Source: CAYUPI01 sp964446585 (lineage in GTDB: Bacteria > Verrucomicrobiota > Verrucomicrobiia > Limisphaerales > UBA8199). Taken from it: a DNA stretch of 64,000 nucleotides. Of this stretch, positions 61,668 through 64,000 are shown one piece after another. A model generated the notes under the pieces. That model did not search any database and was not told where the DNA came from. It saw only the letters and a list, made by a program, of their open reading frames with translations. The translations under genes were made by a program, and so were the position numbers. The number at the start of each line of letters is the position of its first letter. Within the stretch, counting starts at the first letter, position 1. The stretch lies in the NCBI GenBank assembly GCA_964446585.1, contig CAYUPI010000007.1, positions 109,011-173,010 on the forward strand. The letters are read 5' to 3'.

Positions 61668-62395
61668 TCCGCAGTTCGGGTTACAACTCCATCCTGCCCG
61701 AGATCGAAACCCAACTGCATCTAGTACTCATAGGAGAGGGCGACAAGAGGCGAAGCCTCCTCACGTTGCCGGTTACTCTTTCCAGCCGGCCGCTGCCGTT
61801 GCACAACCTCGCGGTCAAGATTGGTGAAGGTTTTCTCGGCTCCAACCCGGGCTCATACCGGCTCGGGGTGGAAATCGGGGAACGGTCAATAACAGAATTC
61901 TCGTTTCAGATCCTTTCCGAATCGGAGGTGCTGGCTTGCGTGGGCGTGTCTGACCTCGTTGTCGCGGCAACTAGCCAATCGGGGCGCAAGCAGCGCAATC
62001 CCAGTTCGATCTTTCTGAGCGATCAGCCGGCCATCGATCTTGACACGACGATTCGGACCAACCCGCTGGCACCGAACATGATGCTCCACGGCACCTTGGT
62101 TTTCCGGATCGCCGACACGACAGTTGCGCAAGCAAACTTCGATCTTTGGTTATCTCATCCCACGCAGACAATTCGTGCCAAACGGGTGAATTTGCTTTCA
62201 ATGATTTCAAACAGTCGGACGACCGAACGACAACTCGTCGCGGCGGTCGTTCTGGCTGGCCAGGAGAAGGCAACTCGTTCGCTCCGTATTTTATGCGGAA
62301 CCCGCATTAGCAATTGCGAAGGGCAGTTGCGAGCAGACTCCGGTCAACTGCCGATGGACGAAGCGGAATACGAGCGGATTATTAAGCAACTGTGA
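61652..62395 (+). CDS. Repeat-domain protein, 3' part of a frameshifted gene
   Basis: 247 codons from a TTG at 61652, but the protein pattern continues upstream in this frame to about 61600 (GIRYQASQIPDSSDFILPQF), where it joins the preceding frame. It therefore carries the last repeat unit (GSYRLGVEIGERSITEFSFQI) and a final 130 residues with a VGVSDLVVAATSQ start and an EYERIIKQL end. Adding one G to the five-G run at 61602-61606 would fuse both parts into a protein of about 620 residues. It may be a pseudogene, a sequencing error or a slippage site. Confidence 0.6.
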   Translation: MPQFMIRSSGYNSILPEIETQLHLVLIGEGDKRRSLLTLPVTLSSRPLPLHNLAVKIGEGFLGSNPGSYRLGVEIGERSITEFSFQILSESEVLACVGVSDLVVAATSQSGRKQRNPSSIFLSDQPAIDLDTTIRTNPLAPNMMLHGTLVFRIADTTVAQANFDLWLSHPTQTIRAKRVNLLSMISNSRTTERQLVAAVVLAGQEKATRSLRILCGTRISNCEGQLRADSGQLPMDEAEYERIIKQL

Positions 62396-62524
62396 GCTTG
62401 AAGGCACGTGTGCACTCGCCGGATCGGTGAACGGTTCTCGAAATTTGGCTGAGTTTGAATGATTGATTAGCCGACTCGCCATGAGGATTCAGTCTCTCGA
62501 TTAGCGGCTTTTCGACGCATCCGA

Positions 62525-63586
62525 TCATGTGCTCTCTTGTTGCGATTTGCGCCCACAATGTTCAATCTCAGGGTTGCCAAGATCCAAGGGCTTCGAGTTA
62601 CCGTGTTCAAACAATTCCAAGGAAGGAACGATCACCTTGGCCCGTTTGGCATAGCACCGATGTACAGAGCGGCTCCCGTGCCCTAACGCAGCTTGTGCAT
62701 ATCGTTCGGGGAATCCCGATTCGGAGGCCCGTTCCGCAAAACCGTATCTGAACGAATGGAGACTAATCCCGTTTAGCTTCAACAAGCGGCAACGCCGGCG
62801 GAACTCGGCCGCACGTCGACCAGCAGTCGATTGCGCCAGTCTTGGAAATAGAGCTCCTTGGGCTGGCAGCTTCCGCAACAACGCTTCCAGCCGCGGACCA
62901 ATCTTGAGGTAGGACCATTCACTTGTTTTTTGCCGCTGGAAGCTCAGAAGCAGGTTAGACCAATCGATATTCTCGGCTCGCAACCTGGCCGCGTCACTCT
63001 GCGACGCGCCAATCTCCCACAATAACTGATAATATTGCCGTCGCTCACTATCTTTTTCCACTGCCATGATTCTCTGGTATTCGGCGGCAGTAATCCCTCG
63101 TTTTGGCTTGGTTCGCACAGGTGGCCACAACTTCGAGGGCAACACCGGCCACAGTAGCCATCCCAGCCCCAATGCCAGGTTTTGGACGCAGCGCAGATAA
63201 GTACTCACCATGACGCCCCCTGCCTGCAGCACCGACAAAAAGTCCTGGGCGATAGTCTCCAGGATTTTGCGAGAACGAATAGCATCGAAAGGTTTGCTTG
63301 CCGCCACCCGCCTTCGACGCGCTTGAGTCTGCGGCTGGCCACGTGAGCAGAACTCGTCGAGTGCGTCCTGCCAAGTCCGTTTGGTAATCTGCGGGTCGCG
63401 GTTCGAGAGATACGCCTTGGCAAGCGCGATACCTAGATTCGGGTTTTGCGCTGCGTCGTCCCGCACTTCGCGAAGGCGTTGCGCTTCACGTCGGTCGCTG
63501 GTGCGCAAGCTCTCTTTGTGCCCGGTCTGTGCATCCTCAAGGTAGTAAATTCCGTTTCGACGGAAGAGCCAGTATCGATGGTTCAT
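62525..63586 (-). CDS. Tyrosine recombinase (phage-type integrase)
   Basis: A 353-residue integrase. All catalytic residues can be placed: Arg201 in SDAARLRAEN, Lys220 in FQRQKTSEW, His277-x-x-Arg280 in LHSFRYGFAE, His303 in ALGHGSRSV and Tyr312 in HRCYAKRA. The N-terminal 170 residues form the SAM-like core-binding part. It lies about 200 bases after the 3' end of the tRNA-Asn gene, the usual place for an island or phage integrase that uses a tRNA as attachment site. No other phage gene is seen. The far end of any element is not in the window or not recognisable, since I find no second copy of the tRNA 3' end. Confidence 0.9.
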   Translation of the reverse strand: MNHRYWLFRRNGIYYLEDAQTGHKESLRTSDRREAQRLREVRDDAAQNPNLGIALAKAYLSNRDPQITKRTWQDALDEFCSRGQPQTQARRRRVAASKPFDAIRSRKILETIAQDFLSVLQAGGVMVSTYLRCVQNLALGLGWLLWPVLPSKLWPPVRTKPKRGITAAEYQRIMAVEKDSERRQYYQLLWEIGASQSDAARLRAENIDWSNLLLSFQRQKTSEWSYLKIGPRLEALLRKLPAQGALFPRLAQSTAGRRAAEFRRRCRLLKLNGISLHSFRYGFAERASESGFPERYAQAALGHGSRSVHRCYAKRAKVIVPSLELFEHGNSKPLDLGNPEIEHCGRKSQQEST

Positions 63587-63788
63587 AGTCAGCTTTCAGG
63601 CTAGCTGACACGAGCCGAATTGGGTTACCGAGTGGAAGGAGAGCGGTGGCAGAGCACGTGCAAATTGTGCGGGATTCAGTCACGCGCGCTCCAGTACCCT
63701 CTCAGTTTCCCTCTCAGTCGGGCCGTTTTGGCCCCTTTTGCCTCTTTGTTAGTTGTAGCTTTCGTTGGTTAGCAACGACTTAAATAAA

Positions 63789-63863
63789 TGGCTCCAGAGG
63801 CAGGGCTCGAACCTGCAACCCGCCGGTTAACAGCCGGCTGCTCTACCATTGAGCTACTCTGGA
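63789..63863 (-). tRNA. tRNA-Asn (GTT)
   Basis: A complete cloverleaf: acceptor TCCAGAG pairs with CTCTGGA, D arm GCTC...GAGC, anticodon arm GCCGG-CTGTTAA-CCGGC with anticodon GTT, T arm GCAGG-TTCGAGC-CCTGC, discriminator G and an encoded CCA. Two partial copies of its 5' half lie directly upstream. Confidence 0.95.
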
Positions 63864-63932
63864 ACTCAAACTCAACTTGCCCACCGGTTAATCCCGACCT
63901 GTCGGGACTCTACCATTGAGCTACTCTGGAAC
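63864..63932 (-). repeat. Partial tRNA-Asn copy with palindrome (copy 2)
   Basis: Reads TCCAGAGTAGCTCAATGGTA GAG as in the tRNA gene, then TCCCGACAGGTCGGGA (63892-63907) where the tRNA has CAGCCGGCTG, then TTAACCGG and an unrelated tail ending GAGTTTGAGT. No T arm or 3' acceptor strand, so it cannot be a functional tRNA. Confidence 0.8.
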
Positions 63933-64000
63933 TCAAAATCACCTGGCTCGCCGGTTACTCCCGACGATTCGGGACGCTACCATCGAGCTACTCTGAAGCT
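63933..64000 (-). repeat. Partial tRNA-Asn copy with palindrome (copy 3, window edge)
   Basis: Reads TTCAGAGTAGCTCGATGGTA GCG, then TCCCGAATCGTCGGGA (63959-63974), then GTAACCGG and a tail ending GATTTTGAGT. Same design as copy 2 with a different palindrome centre; unit length about 68 bases. The array may continue beyond the window. Confidence 0.75.

Noticed and set aside
62525..63586. Complete prophage
   Set aside because: Only an integrase is present; no capsid, tail, terminase, portal or replication genes are visible.
63864..64000. Two additional functional tRNA genes
   Set aside because: They lack the T arm, 3' acceptor strand and a normal anticodon arm.

Overview
The window looks like a chromosomal segment of a Gram-negative bacterium, most likely a Verrucomicrobiota or related PVC-group member. 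This is an inference from overall style: a long unidirectional exopolysaccharide (EPS) cluster, NarL-type regulators with multi-PAS kinases, few clear Shine-Dalgarno sites, and many dispersed short repeats. No rRNA or other taxonomic marker is present. About 47 genes are supported, nearly all on the minus strand from 60.1 kb down to 0.4 kb.

From right to left (the direction of transcription): tRNA-Asn(GTT) lies at the right edge with two tandem partial copies upstream of it and a tyrosine recombinase just after its 3' end (62.5-64.0 kb). A repeat-domain gene on the plus strand (60.5-62.4 kb) is split by a frameshift. A large REC-PAS-GAF histidine kinase and three paralogous response regulators follow (53.5-60.1 kb), one of which has no DNA-binding domain. 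A NusG-family antiterminator (52.7-53.3 kb) then leads into a cluster of roughly 50 kb read in one direction.

The cluster encodes an initiating sugar transferase, a WbpB/WbpD/WbpE-like cassette for a diacetamido uronic acid, and a Wzz/Wzc-like chain-length protein. It also has FemAB/GNAT-type transferases (four in all), several polysaccharide deacetylases, glycosyltransferases, a Wzx flippase, a Wzy/O-antigen-ligase protein, two sulfotransferases, acetyltransferases, methyltransferases and a secreted beta-helix protein. In the middle is an NRPS-like module: two paralogous amino-acid adenylation enzymes around a carrier protein fused to a DUF192 domain, next to an asparagine-synthase amidotransferase. 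The distal end (1.3-5.4 kb) holds cysD, cysNC and cysQ, which make PAPS and clear PAP, the donor and by-product of the two sulfotransferases. The most coherent reading is a Wzx/Wzy-type sulfated polysaccharide that may also carry amino-acid substituents. Its content resembles PEP-CTERM/exosortase EPS loci, but no exosortase is seen.

The most unusual feature is at DNA level. Heptamer-periodic repeats, palindromic elements and a 10-11-bp periodic CRCTAAT repeat are scattered through the cluster. They fill gene junctions, and they also lie in frame inside or at the ends of at least nine genes (cysNC, DUF2061 gene, GT4, GT9, asnB, a toroid protein, a deacetylase-GT4 fusion, a 4HB membrane protein, the Wzc-like protein). 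In several cases the repeat supplies the start or stop codon. A small CCCGA...TCGGG palindrome interrupts one CRCTAAT repeat and occupies the anticodon-stem position in both partial tRNA copies.
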